Shown here one piece after another: positions 35,121-36,409 of a stretch of 36,409 bases of DNA (the first letter of the stretch is position 1; each line of letters opens with the position of its first letter). The translations under genes and the position numbers were made by a program. The notes beneath the pieces were generated by a model. The model was not told where the DNA came from. It was given only the letters and a program-made list of their open reading frames with translations, and did not search any database. Source of the DNA: Bacteroides sp. (lineage in GTDB: Bacteria; Bacteroidota; Bacteroidia; Bacteroidales; Bacteroidaceae). The DNA lies in assembly GCA_017992695.1 (NCBI GenBank), contig JAGOOC010000029.1, positions 1-36,409 of the forward strand. The letters are read 5' to 3'.

Positions 35121-35801
35121 ATGATAACACCGAAATATGCCTATCGCTCGCTGCCATTGTCGCTTTGTTGCGCAATCGCTCTCTTACTCTCGGGTTGTAA
35201 AGAGAAAGATATGTCTCTAAAACTGAATGAACCCCGCCACATCAAAGGGGTGATAAGTTACAAACGATCGTTTGGTGACTTGAACGATAAACACCTGGAG
35301 GCCGCCCATGCGTTAGGCATCCGCCCCATTGCTTCTCGTCAAGAGGCCGAGCAGATGACGGACGGATTGGTGCATATTGCAACGAACGAGCACTACGTGG
35401 TCGACTCTTTAACGCACTCTCTCCCTTACTTAGTGCCCCGTGCAGGTGCGTTGCTCGATAGTATCGGTTTGATCTTTCTTGACTCGTTGCTTGCCAAAGG
35501 ATTAAATCCCAATCATATTATAGTGACCTCAGTGTTGCGCACCAAAGACGATGTGAAACGGTTGCGCAGGCGCAATGGCAATGCGTCCGAAAACTCTGCT
35601 CATTTCTTCGGAACCACCTTCGATGTAAGCTGGAAACGATTTTCCAAGGTCGAAGATCCCGATGGACGCCCGTTGCAGAGCGTTGGCGCAGATACGCTTA
35701 AATTGGTGCTTTCGGAGGTGCTAGCCGATATGAGCAAGGCGAATAAGTGCTACATCAAGTATGAACTAAAACAAGGATGTTTTCATGTTACCACGCGATA
35801 A
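35121..35801 (+). CDS. DUF5715 / M15 peptidase-like lipoprotein
   Basis: A 226-aa exported lipoprotein (lipobox LLSGC, Cys26). It resembles the DUF5715 group and the D-Ala-D-Ala carboxypeptidase (M15) fold. TSVLRT (Arg140) matches the conserved Arg strand, SAHFFGTTFDVSW gives the HxxxxxxD zinc pair His161/Asp168, and GCFHVTTR gives the third ligand His222. The acidic catalytic residue that M15 enzymes carry three positions before the last His is Gly219 here, so activity is uncertain. It probably acts on or binds peptidoglycan (inference). The ATG at 35121 is preferred over 35010 because it gives a proper lipoprotein signal and follows the promoter. Its 3' end overlaps the convergent regulator fragment by 19 bases. 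Confidence 0.75.
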   Translation: MITPKYAYRSLPLSLCCAIALLLSGCKEKDMSLKLNEPRHIKGVISYKRSFGDLNDKHLEAAHALGIRPIASRQEAEQMTDGLVHIATNEHYVVDSLTHSLPYLVPRAGALLDSIGLIFLDSLLAKGLNPNHIIVTSVLRTKDDVKRLRRRNGNASENSAHFFGTTFDVSWKRFSKVEDPDGRPLQSVGADTLKLVLSEVLADMSKANKCYIKYELKQGCFHVTTR

Positions 35802-36115
35802 GAATTCTGTACCAAGAGTAACTCTCTAGTCCATTTATTAAAGTCCACTTCCGAGGGAATGTCATACTTCTTCCTCATTCTGTTTTTTCTGATCTGCACA
35901 GCTCTTGGAGTAACAAAGGTGAACGCTGCAATGTCTTTGGTAGAGAAGTTGAGGAAAGCTAAAGCAAAGAACGATAGTTCCGAACTTCTTATATTAGGAT
36001 CGAGTCTCTTTATTGCTTCTACGAATTCGGGATAGCCCTTTGAGAAAAGAGAAAGGAATTCAGGACTATTTGATTTGGCCAATTCGACGATATCATTAAA
36101 GAATGTAGTGATTGA
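35783..36115 (-). pseudogene. 5'-truncated transcriptional regulator (HTH C-terminal part)
   Basis: Remnant of a Bacteroidota regulator that normally has a long sensor part (often TPR repeats) before a LuxR-like helix-turn-helix. What remains is the linker (NDIVELAKSNSPEFLSLFSKGYPEF) and the HTH region (SELSFFALAFLNFSTKDIAAFTFVTPRAVQIRKNRMRKKYDIP). The resemblance to the family begins near 36104, upstream of the only possible start (a TTG at 36080-36082), and the frame is closed by TAA at 36116-36118. There is no ATG. The N-terminal several hundred residues are therefore missing. A short TTG-started DNA-binding protein is possible but unlikely. It overlaps the DUF5715 gene tail by 19 bases. 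Confidence 0.6.
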
Positions 36116-36409
36116 TTATAGCCAATTGGTAAAGAATGCGAAAGTGAAATTGGGAGATGGATCGGGAACCGAGATAGTGACCCGAACGGTTGCAAAAGGG
36201 CCTGAAGCAACGACGACTGAATCTATCGCTTCGCTAATCGTAGATGTGATTGGTGAAGAGTGTGCCGACCGTCTTTGGATATTTAGCAAGCAGAGTAGCA
36301 CTCATGGCTTTGACAATGGATGGGACGGACGCAAAATGTTGGAAGAGAACATTGCACAGCTCTTTGTGGCAGCTTCGGACAGCAGTCAACTGCAAGTGGC
36401 AACCGTTCC
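36105..36409 (+). pseudogene. Start-less fragment of a large surface/exo-protein, runs off the window
   Basis: An open frame without ATG reads from about 36105 to the window end, about 101 codons. It begins VVIDYSQLVKNAKVKLGDG and contains DRLWIFSKQ and THGFDNGWDGRKM. This matches modules I recall from large Bacteroidota secreted proteins (FDNGWDGRK motif), where they occur far from the N-terminus. The frame stays open back to 36036, but that part is antisense to the regulator fragment and looks non-native. It is either a 5'-deleted gene or the true continuation of a gene broken at this junction. Confidence 0.5.

Overview
The window reads as a chromosomal segment of a Bacteroides-type bacterium (Bacteroidota). 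Three things support this. LpxC and FabZ are fused in one protein (22034-23419). Perfect TAnnTTTG boxes, the -7 element of the Bacteroides housekeeping sigma factor, stand in front of many genes. Starts mostly lack a Shine-Dalgarno sequence. A pectin-degrading gene cluster, a GldB-like lipoprotein and a Bacteroidota-type two-module regulator fragment agree with this. No rRNA, tRNA, CRISPR array, insertion sequence or phage module was recognised.

Layout. 1-8.5 kb is an accessory pectin block: a PL1 pectate lyase lipoprotein (+), then on the minus strand an AXE1/CE7-like esterase, a HAD phosphatase, a GH43 glycosidase, a DUF4861 protein and a GH28 polygalacturonase. No SusC/SusD pair or regulator is inside the window, so any PUL core would lie to the left. 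8.6-11.2 kb (+) is fabI, a gldB-like gene and an rsmI-like methylase. 11.2-15.4 kb (-) is a DPP-IV-like peptidase, lipA and a membrane protein with a Nudix-like tail. 15.7-16.3 kb (+) is a small unknown membrane protein followed by a ribbon-helix-helix protein. 16.4-18.1 kb (-) is an OmpA-family protein and an Lrp/AsnC regulator; the regulator is divergent from metY (+). miaA (-) follows.

20.7-28.9 kb (-) is a long housekeeping run, purM-prfA-pyrF-HD hydrolase-lpxD-lpxC/fabZ-lpxA-PRiA4_ORF3-like. It links purine and pyrimidine synthesis, translation termination, probable dNTP control and lipid A synthesis. 29.0-30.6 kb (-) is a TPM-domain protein with LemA. 30.6-35.0 kb (-) is phoH-purC-menG-aroE-alpha/beta hydrolase, with overlapping or nearly abutting genes and a perfect 16-bp palindrome in the phoH leader. 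35.1-35.8 kb (+) is a DUF5715, M15-peptidase-like lipoprotein.

The last ~600 bases hold a 5'-truncated regulator (-) that meets, within about 20 bases, a start-less surface-protein fragment (+) running off the window. This looks like a rearrangement scar, an invertible junction or a contig-end artefact.

Most of the window is conserved core. The accessory or odd parts are the pectin block, the small membrane/RHH pair, the membrane-Nudix protein, the phoH palindrome and the right-end junction. I did not find a clearly novel multi-gene system; the candidates are ranked in the findings.
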